DNA from: Streptomonospora litoralis
GTDB lineage: Bacteria > Actinomycetota > Actinomycetes > Streptosporangiales > Streptosporangiaceae
NCBI RefSeq assembly: GCF_004323735.1
Contig: NZ_CP036455.1
Span: forward strand, 1,917,101-1,981,100
Direction of reading: 5' to 3'
Length of the DNA stretch: 64,000 nucleotides
The position numbers were made by a program, and so were the translations under genes. The first letter of the stretch is position 1. Every line of letters starts with the position of its first letter. The notes below the pieces were generated by a model. The model was given only the letters and a program-made list of their open reading frames with translations, did not search any database and had not been told where the DNA came from. Shown here in pieces: positions 51,547 to 59,726 of the stretch.

Positions 51547-52641
51547 GTGTTCTGCGCCTGAAATCCGTTTCAGATATCTGGCGAGGGAGTCGAGGACCTC
51601 TTCGGCGGTCTTGCGCCAGACGAACGGGCGAGGCTCGGTGTTCCACCGCTCGATCCAATCGCGCACGTCCTTCTCCAGCGCGGCCACGCTCTTGTGCACC
51701 CCGCGGCGGGTGAGCTGGGCAGTGAGATAGCCGAACCAGCGCTCGACCTGGTTGATCCAGGAGGAACCGGTCGGGGTGAAGTGCACATGGAAGCGTGGAT
51801 GGCGGGCCAGCCACTGGTGGATCAGCGGGGTCTTGTGCGTGGCGTAGTTGTCGCAGACCAAGTGGATGTCCAACTCGGCCGGGACCGCCTTGTCGATGCT
51901 GATGAGGAACTTCTTGAACTCGGCCGCGCGGTGCCGGCGGTGCAGCTCGGTGATGACGGTGCCGTCGGCGATGTTGAAGGCGGCGAACAGGCTGGTGGTG
52001 CCGTGGCGGACGTAGTCGTGGGTGACCCGTTCGGGCGCACTCGGCATCATCGGCAGCACCGGCTGGGAGCGGTCCAGGGCCTGCATCTGCGACTTCTCGT
52101 CCACGCACAGCACCACCGCCCGCTCGGGCGGGTTGTGATACAGCCCGACCACGTCGACCACCTTCTCCACGAACAGCGGGTCGGTGGAGATCTTGAAGCC
52201 CTCGGTGCGGTGCGGCTTCAGGTCGAAGTGCCGCCAGATCCGCCCGATGGTCGACCGGCTCAGCCCGCTGCGCCGCGCCATCGAGGCCCGCGACCAATGG
52301 GTGGCATCGGGCGGGGTCTGCTCCAGGGTCAGTTCGACGACCTGCTGGACCTGGTCGAGCAGGATCGAGGGCGGCCGGCCCGGCCGGGGCTCATCGGCCA
52401 GCCCGGCCAGGCCGTGCTCGATGAACCGGCCCCGCCACTTGGCCACGGTCGGCACAGAGATCCCCAACTCGGCGGCCACGTCCTTGTTGAACGCCTCGGG
52501 CTCCGCGCATGCCAAGACAATCCGGCAGCGCAACGCGTAGGCCTGGGTCGAGGTCGCCGCCCGCGCCCCGCGCACCAGCTCCCGGCGGTCGGCCTCGGTC
52601 ACCGTCAACTCGGCCTTCTTCGGCCGACCCGTCTTCACCAT
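51544..52641 (-). CDS. IS630-family transposase
   Basis: The 365-residue protein has an N-terminal helix-turn-helix (NKDVAAELGISVPTVAKWRGRF, about 52-73) and a second DNA-binding unit (SRASMARRSGLSRSTIGRIWR). The DDE domain follows: Asp in LCVDEKSQ, Asp in VCDNYATHKT and Glu in NQVERWFGYLT. The reading frame is intact. Its stop codon TAA lies outside the element: the TA is the target duplication and the final A is flanking DNA. A CDS start at ATG 52641 is 19 bases inside the right inverted repeat. Confidence 0.94.
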   Translation of the reverse strand: MVKTGRPKKAELTVTEADRRELVRGARAATSTQAYALRCRIVLACAEPEAFNKDVAAELGISVPTVAKWRGRFIEHGLAGLADEPRPGRPPSILLDQVQQVVELTLEQTPPDATHWSRASMARRSGLSRSTIGRIWRHFDLKPHRTEGFKISTDPLFVEKVVDVVGLYHNPPERAVVLCVDEKSQMQALDRSQPVLPMMPSAPERVTHDYVRHGTTSLFAAFNIADGTVITELHRRHRAAEFKKFLISIDKAVPAELDIHLVCDNYATHKTPLIHQWLARHPRFHVHFTPTGSSWINQVERWFGYLTAQLTRRGVHKSVAALEKDVRDWIERWNTEPRPFVWRKTAEEVLDSLARYLKRISGAEH

Positions 52642-52685
52642 CTCCGAAGCCTACACTTATGAAACGGATTTCAGGCGCAGAACAT
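51547..52685. mobile_element. Complete IS630-family insertion sequence, 1139 bp
   Basis: Inverted repeats of 25 bases (51548-51572 and 52660-52684) match perfectly and begin TGTTCTGCGCCTGAAATCCG. A TA is found on both sides (51545-51546 and 52686-52687), the target duplication expected for this family. One transposase gene fills the element. All parts look intact, so recent or still mobile. Confidence 0.93.
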
Positions 52686-52703
52686 TAGCGCCCCCGGCCG
52701 GGA

Positions 52704-53903
52704 TCACACGGTGGTGACGGCCACCTTCGTCCAGCCGGACTCGCGGCGGTCGAAGGCCGTGTAGGCGGCGACCACGTCGCGGAAGCCCATCTCCTGGGTG
52801 AGCACCGAGGCGATGTCCACCTGTCCGGCGGCGACCATGCGGACGAGTTCGGGCACGTACTTGCGGTGGTTGCAGTTGCCCATCTTGAGCGTGAGGTTCT
52901 TCTGCATCGCCGTGCCGATGGGGAAGGACGTCATCGTCGGCGGGTAGACCCCGATGATCGACACCGTCCCGGCCTTGGCGACCCCCTCCACCGACCAGCG
53001 GGCCGCCTGGGACGGTGCGTCGCCGGGCTCCCAGGTCCCGTCCTGCGGCGCGGTCTGCGGGGCGACCTGCGACAGCTCTTCGCGGAAGCCGTCGCCACCG
53101 CCGGAGGCCGGACCCTCCTTGGGGTGCTCGGCGTCGACCCCCACCGCGTCGATCACCCGGTCGGGTCCGATGCCGCCGGTCAGCTCGACCATCGCGGCCA
53201 CCGGGTCCTCGGCGGTGTAGTCGATCGGTTCGGCGTGCAGCGCCCGCGCCTGCTCCAGGCGGCTGTCCACCCCGTCGACGGCCAGTACGCGCCCGGCGCC
53301 CCGGACGCGGGCGCTGATAATGGAGAACAGGCCGACGGGGCCGCAGCCCAGCACGGCCACGGTGTCGCCGGGCGTGATCTCGGCGAGCTCGGCGCCGAAC
53401 CAGGCCGTGGGGAAGATGTCGGAGAGGAGGATGGCCTCCTCGTCGCTGACGCGGTCGGGCAGCCCCACCAGGCCGACGTTGGCGTAGGGCACGCGTACCC
53501 GTTCGGCCTGCATGCCGGGGAAGGACCCGGTCGCCTCAGGGCCGCCGAAGAAGGACGTCCCCGCGCGGCGGCCGCCCGGATTGGCGTTGTCGCACTGGGC
53601 GAAGTAGCCCGCCCGGCAGTAGCTGCACGTCCCGCATCCGATCGTGGAGGGGATGACCACGCGGTCGCCGGGGGAGAAGTTGCGGACCTGCGATCCCACC
53701 TCGGCGACCACCCCCACACCTTCGTGCCCGAGGACCGTACCGGGCACCATGCCGGGCATCGTGCCGCGCACCATGTGCAGGTCGGTCCCGCAGATGGCGC
53801 TGGTGGTGATCTGCACGACGGCGTCCTGGGGATGCTCGATCGCCGGTTCGGCGACGTCGTCCATCCGGATGTCCCCCACGCCATTCCATACGACGGCCTT
53901 CAC
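52704..53903 (-). CDS. Zinc-dependent alcohol dehydrogenase, paralogue of the 23.9 kb gene
   Basis: The 399-residue enzyme has catalytic zinc ligands Cys38 and His60-Glu61 and structural cysteines 90, 93, 96 and 104, the same positions as in its paralogue. The NAD fold is LGCGPVGLFSIISARVRGA (about 190-208). An insertion around residues 255-290 (EHPKEGPASGGGDGFREELS) resembles glutathione-independent formaldehyde-dehydrogenase-like members. GTG 53903 follows GGGAGGGAAC; an ATG 15 bases upstream is less likely. Downstream of hypF on the same strand. Substrate unknown. Confidence 0.9.
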   Translation of the reverse strand: MKAVVWNGVGDIRMDDVAEPAIEHPQDAVVQITTSAICGTDLHMVRGTMPGMVPGTVLGHEGVGVVAEVGSQVRNFSPGDRVVIPSTIGCGTCSYCRAGYFAQCDNANPGGRRAGTSFFGGPEATGSFPGMQAERVRVPYANVGLVGLPDRVSDEEAILLSDIFPTAWFGAELAEITPGDTVAVLGCGPVGLFSIISARVRGAGRVLAVDGVDSRLEQARALHAEPIDYTAEDPVAAMVELTGGIGPDRVIDAVGVDAEHPKEGPASGGGDGFREELSQVAPQTAPQDGTWEPGDAPSQAARWSVEGVAKAGTVSIIGVYPPTMTSFPIGTAMQKNLTLKMGNCNHRKYVPELVRMVAAGQVDIASVLTQEMGFRDVVAAYTAFDRRESGWTKVAVTTV

Positions 53904-54012
53904 GGTGTTCCCTCCCATCCGGGGCAGCGTGCGCCGGGCGCCGCCGCGCGGCCGGCGTGGCCCGCTCGGCCCGACGGCGTCCGTCGGTGCGGCCGCCTAC
54001 CCGGGGTACACG

Positions 54013-56349
54013 TCACGAAACGGCGTCCAGCGCCGCGGCCACCGCAGCCTGGCCGAAGCTGATACCGCCGTCGTTGGCGGGCACCCGGCGGTGGGTGAGG
54101 ACGTGCAGATCCGCCGCCTCCAGCCGGTCGCACAGCAGTTCCAGCAGCAGCGTGTTCTGGAACACCCCGCCCGACAGCGCGACGGTGGCCACGCCGGTGC
54201 GCGAACACACCCGCTGCACCGCCTCGGCGAGCACACCCGCCAGCCCGTTGTGGAAGCGCGCGGCCACGGCGGGGACCGCGGCGCCGCCCAGCACGTCCTG
54301 TGCCGCGGCGCGCACCAGGTCGGTGCCGCCGATGCGCAGCGGTGCCGCCTCTTCGCCCCCGATGCCGGGGTCGTCGATACGGGCGGGGTAGATGCCCGGC
54401 TCGCGCGGGTCGGCGCGCCGCTCCAACTCGATCGCCGCCTGGCCCTCGTAGTCGACGGCGTCGCCCAGTCCGGCCAGTGCGGCGACCGCGTCGAACAGCC
54501 GCCCGGCGCTGGAGGTCGGCGGAGCGTTGGTGCCCGAGCGGGCCATGCCCACCACCGCGGCCCAGCGCGCGGCGTTGCGCCGCACCACCGAGAAGCCCTC
54601 GGGTACCCGGCCGCCGTACGCCGCATCCAGGTAGGCGGCGGCCATGCGCCACGGCTCCCGCACGGCCGCCGCGCCGCCCGGCATCGGCACCCGAGCCAGG
54701 TGCCCGTGCCGCCGCATCCCCCTCAGGTCGCCCACCAGCAGTTCCCCGCCCCACAGGGTGCCGTCGCAGCCGTAGCCGAGTCCGTCCAGCGCCAGCCCGA
54801 CCACCGGATCCGAGCGCCCGTTGTCGGCCATGCACGCGGCGATGTGGGCGTGGTGGTGCTGCACGGCCACCGGTTCGGCGCCCGCGCGGCCCAGGGCGTA
54901 CTTCGTCGAGAGGTAGTCGGGGTGCAGGTCGTGGGCGACGGTTTGCGGATCGATCCCGAACAGAGCGGACAAGTGCGCGATCTGCTCGGTGTAGGACGTG
55001 TATGCGGCGTAGTCCTCCAGATCGCCGATGTGCTGGGAGAGGAAGGCGCGGTCTCCGCCGGCCAGGCAGAACGTGCTCTTGAGTTCGGCTCCGCAGGCCA
55101 GCACCGGCCGCCGCGCCGCCACGGGCAGCGTCAGCGGCGCGGGCGCGTAGCCCCGCGCGCGGCGCAGCGGGTACTCCCGGCCGCGCACCAGCCGCACCAC
55201 CGAGTCGTCGGTGCGCACGTGGATGGGCCGATCGTGGACGAGGAAGACGTCGGCGATCGTCCCCAGGCGGGCCAGAGCCTCCTCCTCGGTGCGCGCGATC
55301 GGCTCGTCGGAGACGTTCCCGCTGGTCAGCACGAACGGCCGCGGGTGTTCGGCGGCGAGCAGGTGGTGCAGCGGGGTGTAGGGCAGCATGACGCCCACCC
55401 GCGGGTCGCCCGGAGCCGTCGACGGGGCGAGTTCGGCTTCGGCCCCGGGCCGCCGGAGCACGGGCACGATCGGCCGCCGGGAGCCGGTGAGGACGGCGGC
55501 TTCGGCGGCCTCGACCTCGCACAGCCGCTCGGCGGCCTCCAGCGAGGCGGCCATCACCGCGAACGGTTTGGCGGCGCGGCGCTTGCGTGCGCGCAGCGCC
55601 GCCACCGCGGCCTCGTCGCCCGCATCGGCGGCCAGGTGGTAGCCGCCGAGCCCTTTGACCGCGACGATGCGGCCCGCGACCAGCGCCCGCGCGGCCGCCG
55701 CGACGGGGTCGGCCCCCGCCGGGTCCGCGCCGTCCGTGCCAGCCGCGTCTGCGCCCGCGGCGTCGACCAGGCGCAGTCGGGGCCCGCACGCCGGACAGCA
55801 CACCGGCTGGGCGTGGAAGCGCCGGTCGGCGGGGTCGCGGTACTCCGCCTCGCACGCCGCGCACATCGCGAAACCGGCCATGGTGGTGGCGGGCCGGTCG
55901 TAGGGCAGATCGGTGACGATGGTGAAGCGCGGCCCGCAGTCGGTGCAGTTGGTGAACGGGTAGCGGTAGCGGCGGTCGCCCGGGTCGAACAGTTCGGCCA
56001 GGCAGGCGTCGCAGGTCGCCACGTCCGGCGGCACCAGCGCTTGGCGCTCGCCCGCACCGTCGCTGGCCACGATGCGGAACCCGGAGTCGCGCAGCGGGGC
56101 CAGCGTCTCCGCGCTGACCCGTTCGATGACGGCGAGCGGAGGTGCCTCTTCCACCAGTTCCCGCCGGAAGCGGCCGAGCCCTTCGCGCGGACCCTCCACC
56201 TCGACGTAGACCCCGCGGGCGTCGTTGCCGACCAGCCCGCTGAGCCGGTGGCGCGTGGCGAGCGCGTGGACGAAGGGGCGGAACCCGACTCCCTGGACGA
56301 TTCCCTCCACGCGGATGCGGGAGCGCGTAAACGGCTCGCCACTGCCCAT
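54013..56349 (-). CDS. hypF: Hydrogenase maturation carbamoyltransferase HypF
   Basis: The 778-residue protein has the full HypF plan. It has an acylphosphatase domain with VEGIVQGVGFRPFVHALA (14-31), then two zinc-finger units (CDACLAELFD...NCTDCG and CAACEAEYRD...CCPAC, about 112-191). A YrdC-like domain follows with KGLGGYHLAADA, then the carbamoyltransferase (Kae1-like) domain with VAVQHHHAHIAACMADNG and ALSGGVFQNTLLLELL. Role: makes the thiocarbamoylated HypE that supplies cyanide ligands to the [NiFe] site. Divergent from the hydrogenase operon it serves. Confidence 0.97.
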   Translation of the reverse strand: MGSGEPFTRSRIRVEGIVQGVGFRPFVHALATRHRLSGLVGNDARGVYVEVEGPREGLGRFRRELVEEAPPLAVIERVSAETLAPLRDSGFRIVASDGAGERQALVPPDVATCDACLAELFDPGDRRYRYPFTNCTDCGPRFTIVTDLPYDRPATTMAGFAMCAACEAEYRDPADRRFHAQPVCCPACGPRLRLVDAAGADAAGTDGADPAGADPVAAAARALVAGRIVAVKGLGGYHLAADAGDEAAVAALRARKRRAAKPFAVMAASLEAAERLCEVEAAEAAVLTGSRRPIVPVLRRPGAEAELAPSTAPGDPRVGVMLPYTPLHHLLAAEHPRPFVLTSGNVSDEPIARTEEEALARLGTIADVFLVHDRPIHVRTDDSVVRLVRGREYPLRRARGYAPAPLTLPVAARRPVLACGAELKSTFCLAGGDRAFLSQHIGDLEDYAAYTSYTEQIAHLSALFGIDPQTVAHDLHPDYLSTKYALGRAGAEPVAVQHHHAHIAACMADNGRSDPVVGLALDGLGYGCDGTLWGGELLVGDLRGMRRHGHLARVPMPGGAAAVREPWRMAAAYLDAAYGGRVPEGFSVVRRNAARWAAVVGMARSGTNAPPTSSAGRLFDAVAALAGLGDAVDYEGQAAIELERRADPREPGIYPARIDDPGIGGEEAAPLRIGGTDLVRAAAQDVLGGAAVPAVAARFHNGLAGVLAEAVQRVCSRTGVATVALSGGVFQNTLLLELLCDRLEAADLHVLTHRRVPANDGGISFGQAAVAAALDAVS

Positions 56350-56945
56350 CTCGGTATCCTCCCCGTGCGTTTCCTTGGTTGGCGCCCGATTCACGGGTCC
56401 CGCAATTTCCGGACGCCTTTTGCCGGAGTATAGGACTCGCCGCCGCGGTAGAATCCACACGCAAAGCCGCGGCGGGTGGAACGGAAACTCCGGCCGGTGG
56501 CCGATTGTGCCGGTTTCGCCGCGTCCGCGCCGCATTCCCGGCGACGCGCGCGCCGCGGCGCGCCCGAGTCGCGCCGTCGGAGCCGGCTGATCCGGCCGGG
56601 CGGTGCCGGTGCGGCGGGTCGCCCCGCGCTCCTGCGGCGTGTCGACCGGAGGGCGCTGAGGTGCGTCGGTGCCCCGACCGAGCGCACCACCCGGGGTCTT
56701 CCTTGGGCGCGACCGCCGCCCCGTGCGGGGCGCGGTTCGCGGCCGCCCCCGCGGCACCCGGCGGCCGCGGAATCAGGCGTTTCGTCCGATTTCTCCGTGC
56801 ATTCCACGGGGTGCGCACTGAAACCTAAAAAAACATATATGGCAGTTCCACGGGTCGGGAAAAAGGTGTCCGCGGCGTGGTTTCGAAATCGTTGACACCG
56901 CATCTCGGCGCGTGCGACGCTGCGAATCCACTAGGGGGAATTTCT
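56350..56945. other. 596-base divergent region between hypF and the hydrogenase operon
   Basis: No gene supported. Two AT-rich islands stand out: 56390-56460 in part, and CTAAAAAAACATATATGG at 56824-56841. A candidate promoter lies at its right end. No riboswitch or clear dyad was identified. Confidence 0.5.
56892..56921 (+). promoter_or_regulatory. Candidate promoter of the hydrogenase operon
   Basis: A consensus -35 TTGACA (56892-56897) is followed 18 bases later by GACGCT (56916-56921), a weak -10 of the form usual in GC-rich actinobacteria. The first gene starts 25 bases on. Confidence 0.5.
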
Positions 56946-57566
56946 ATGAGTGCTGCGACCCGCCTCCGCGAATTCGCCGACGAGGCGGTGCTTGCGCGCG
57001 AGGAGCCCGGGCTCGGACTGGCCGCGGACGCCGAACGCGTCGCCCGCGCCTGCCGCGACATGGCCGTGCGCTTCGACCGCGGCGGCAAGCTCGTCGTGTT
57101 CGGCAACGGGGGAGCGGGCGCCGACGCCGACCACATCGCCGTGGAGTTCGTGCACCCCGTGATCGTGGGCAAGCGGGCGCTGCCCGCGCTGTCGTTGAAC
57201 AACGACACCGCCACCATCACCGAGATCGGCCGCAGCGACGGCTTCGAGCACGTCTTCGCCCACCAGCTCGGCCGACTGGCCGACCCCGGCGACATCGCGC
57301 TGGGCGTCTCGCCCGACGGTGACTGCGCCAACGTCGCGCGGGCCCTGGAGACCGCCGCCGCGACGGGCCTGCTCACCGTCGCCCTGGTGGGCGGCGACGG
57401 CGGGGCCGTCGCCCGCGGGGGCGCCGCCGACCACCTCCTGCACGTGCACAGCGACGATCCGATGATCGTCAAGGAGGTGCACGTGACGACTTACCACATC
57501 CTTTGGGAGCTGGTGCACGTGTTCTTCGAGAACCCGGCGCTGCTGGAGCGGGAGGCCAGCGCGTGA
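56946..57566 (+). CDS. SIS-domain protein, first gene of the hydrogenase operon
   Basis: The 206-residue protein has one sugar-isomerase domain of the GmhA type: DRGGKLVVFGNGGAGADADHIAVEF (about 44-68), LSLNNDTATITEIG, and PGDIALGVSPDGDCANVARALE where most relatives have a Ser/Thr-rich phosphate loop. It ends HVTTYHILWELVHVFFE. It overlaps the HypC-like gene by 4 bases (GTGA), so it belongs to the operon. Such SIS proteins bind phosphosugars; how that relates to hydrogenase is unknown. Confidence 0.85.
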   Translation: MSAATRLREFADEAVLAREEPGLGLAADAERVARACRDMAVRFDRGGKLVVFGNGGAGADADHIAVEFVHPVIVGKRALPALSLNNDTATITEIGRSDGFEHVFAHQLGRLADPGDIALGVSPDGDCANVARALETAAATGLLTVALVGGDGGAVARGGAADHLLHVHSDDPMIVKEVHVTTYHILWELVHVFFENPALLEREASA

Positions 57567-57889
57567 GCACCGAGCCCGAGCGCGGCGCGCCCGGCGACGG
57601 GGCCGCGCCGCTGCCCTTCCCCGGCATGCCCGCCCCCGCCGGCGACTTCATCGAGGTGCCCGAGTGGCACGAGGGTGACGGTGTTTGCGTCACCTGTTCC
57701 GACCAGGCCGTTGCGGTGCGGGTGCGCGCGCTGCTGCCCGGCGGTATGGCGCTGGTCGACACCGGCTCCTCCGTCGAGGAGGTCAGCGTCGCCCTGGTGG
57801 AGGCCGGCGAGGGCGACACGCTGCTGGTGCACGCCAAGGAGGCCATCGCCCGCGTGGAGCAGGAGGTGCCCGATGACCGCCTCGGATAG
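57563..57889 (+). CDS. hypC: HypC/HupF-family hydrogenase chaperone with N-terminal extension
   Basis: The 108-residue protein has a HypC-like beta barrel: CVTCSDQAVAVRV (42-54), LLPGGMALVDTGSSVEEVSVALVE and GDTLLVHAKEAIARVEQ. Canonical HypC starts Met-Cys; here the key cysteine (Cys42, with Cys45) follows about 40 residues rich in Pro and Gly. Unless it starts later the usual N-terminal processing cannot occur. HypC carries the Fe(CN)2CO unit between HypD and the large subunit. Sits between two SIS genes, overlapping both. Confidence 0.82.
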   Translation: MSTEPERGAPGDGAAPLPFPGMPAPAGDFIEVPEWHEGDGVCVTCSDQAVAVRVRALLPGGMALVDTGSSVEEVSVALVEAGEGDTLLVHAKEAIARVEQEVPDDRLG

Positions 57890-58607
57890 CGGCCTGGGCC
57901 GTGCCGGAGCCGCCGCAGATCCGCTGGGCCTGTACCCGTTCCTCGGCAGCGGCGCGCCGGGCGGCCTGGACGCGGTGACGGCCGAGGTGCGCCGCTCCAC
58001 CGCGGAGAAGGCCGAGGAGATCGTGGGCCTGAGGCGCCTGCTGCTGGCCGAGTGCGGCGACGCCCTCGCCGCCTGCGCCGCCGCCATGGCCGAGCGCTTC
58101 GCCGCCGGAGGCCGCCTGTTCACCTTCGGCAACGGCGGCTCCAGCACCGACGCCGCCGGTCTCGCCACCGCCTTTCTGCGCCCGGTGCGCGGCCCGTCGC
58201 TGCCGGCGCTGTGTCTGACCGGCGACTCCGCCGTGCTGACCGCGCTGTCCAACGACGTCTCCTTCGAGGTCGTATTCGCCCGCCAGCTCGCCGCGCTCGG
58301 GCGCCCCGGCGACATCGCGCTGGGGCTGTCCACCAGCGGCGGCTCGCCCAATGTGGCCTCCGCTGTGCGGGCCGCCGCAGAAGGCGGCATGCTCACCGTC
58401 GCCATGGCCGGCTACAGCGGCGGCCGCCTCGGCGAACTCGACGTCCTCGACCACCTCTTCGCGGTGCCCTCCGCCTCGGTCCACCGCATCCAGGAAGCCC
58501 AGACGACGCTCTATCACGTGCTGTGGGAGCTGGTGACCCGGGCGCTGGAGGAGACCTCCGGCCCGGGCGCCGGCACCGCGGCCGGCACCGAACGGCCCAG
58601 GAGGTAG
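57873..58607 (+). CDS. Second SIS-domain protein of the hydrogenase operon
   Basis: The 244-residue protein is related to the first SIS protein but has an N-terminal extension of about 55 residues. The core has AAGGRLFTFGNGGSSTDAAGLA (about 78-99), ALCLTGDSAVLTALSND, and GDIALGLSTSGGSPNVASAVRAAAEGG. The last has the complete Ser/Thr-Ser-Gly-Gly-Ser phosphate loop that the first copy lacks. ATG 57873 lies 17 bases inside the HypC-like gene. Possible heteromeric partner of the first SIS protein. Confidence 0.85.
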   Translation: MTASDSGLGRAGAAADPLGLYPFLGSGAPGGLDAVTAEVRRSTAEKAEEIVGLRRLLLAECGDALAACAAAMAERFAAGGRLFTFGNGGSSTDAAGLATAFLRPVRGPSLPALCLTGDSAVLTALSNDVSFEVVFARQLAALGRPGDIALGLSTSGGSPNVASAVRAAAEGGMLTVAMAGYSGGRLGELDVLDHLFAVPSASVHRIQEAQTTLYHVLWELVTRALEETSGPGAGTAAGTERPRR

Positions 58608-58610
58608 GCC

Positions 58611-59660
58611 ATGACGACCGGAACCGAGACCGAGGAAGACGTCGTTCACATCCTCTGGATCAACGCGGGGCTCAGTTGCGACGGCGACTCGGTGGCGCTG
58701 ACCGCCGCCACCCTGCCCAGCATCGAGGAGATCGTCCTGGGCGCGCTGCCCGGACTGCCCAAGGTGGCCGTGCACTGGCCGCTCATCGACTTCGAGTCGG
58801 GCCCCGAGCAGGGCGCCGACACTTTCATCGAGTGGTACTTCAAGGGGGAGCGCGGCGAGATCGACCCGTTCGTCCTGGTCATCGAGGGGTCCATCCCCAA
58901 CGAGAAGATCAAGGACGAGGGCTACTGGTGCGGGTTCGGCAACAACCCCGAGACCGGCCAGCCCATCACCACCAGCGAGTGGCTGGACCGCCTCGCGCCC
59001 CAGGCCACCGCGATCGTGGCGGCGGGCACCTGCGCCACCTACGGCGGCATCCACGCCATGGCCGGCAACCCGACCGGGGCCATGGGCGTCGCCGACTACC
59101 TGGGCTGGGACTGGAAGTCCAAGGCCGGGCTGCCCATCGTGAACATCCCCGGCTGCCCCACGCAGCCCGACAACTTCTCCGAGACCCTCCTCTACCTGCT
59201 CTACCAGCTGCAGGGCAACGCGCCGATGATCCCGCTGGACGACGCGCTGCGCCCCACCTGGCTGTTCGGCCACACCGTCCACGAGGGCTGCGACCGCGGC
59301 GGCTTCTACGAGCAGGGCGAGTTCACCACCGAGTACGGCAGCGCCAAGTGCCTCGTCAAGATCGGCTGCTGGGGCCCGGTCGTCAAGTGCAACGTCACCA
59401 AGCGCGGCTGGATGGACGGCATCGGCGGCTGCCCCAACGTCGGCGGCATCTGCATCGCCTGCACGATGCCCGGCTTCCCGGACAAGTTCATGCCGTTCAT
59501 GGACGAACCCCCGGGCGGCAAGGTCTCCTCCGCGGCGACCTCCGCGTACGGCGGCGTCATCCGCAAACTGCGCAACGTGACGATGAGGACCATCGACAAG
59601 GAACCCAAGTGGCGCCACACCGGAGAACGGCTGACGACCGGCTACCGGCCGCCGTGGTGA
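58611..59660 (+). CDS. hhyS: Group 1h (group 5) [NiFe]-hydrogenase small subunit
   Basis: The 349-residue subunit lacks a Tat signal and membrane anchor, so it is cytoplasmic. The proximal cluster motif reads Cys23-x2-Asp26 (GLSCDGD), as in the oxygen-tolerant group 5/1h enzymes where an aspartate replaces a cysteine. Other cluster ligands: AGTCATYGG, IPGCPTQP, VHEGCDRGGF, GSAKCLVKIGCWGPVVKC and GGCPNVGGICIACTMPGFPD. Role: electron relay of an enzyme that oxidises hydrogen at atmospheric concentrations. Three bases after the SIS gene; a GGAGG lies before the ATG. Confidence 0.95.
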   Translation: MTTGTETEEDVVHILWINAGLSCDGDSVALTAATLPSIEEIVLGALPGLPKVAVHWPLIDFESGPEQGADTFIEWYFKGERGEIDPFVLVIEGSIPNEKIKDEGYWCGFGNNPETGQPITTSEWLDRLAPQATAIVAAGTCATYGGIHAMAGNPTGAMGVADYLGWDWKSKAGLPIVNIPGCPTQPDNFSETLLYLLYQLQGNAPMIPLDDALRPTWLFGHTVHEGCDRGGFYEQGEFTTEYGSAKCLVKIGCWGPVVKCNVTKRGWMDGIGGCPNVGGICIACTMPGFPDKFMPFMDEPPGGKVSSAATSAYGGVIRKLRNVTMRTIDKEPKWRHTGERLTTGYRPPW

Positions 59661-59726
59661 TCCGCGCGACGCAGCGCGCAGCACCCTGACCGCACCAGCA
59701 ACCGCCGCAGAAGGGCCCATTCGCAC

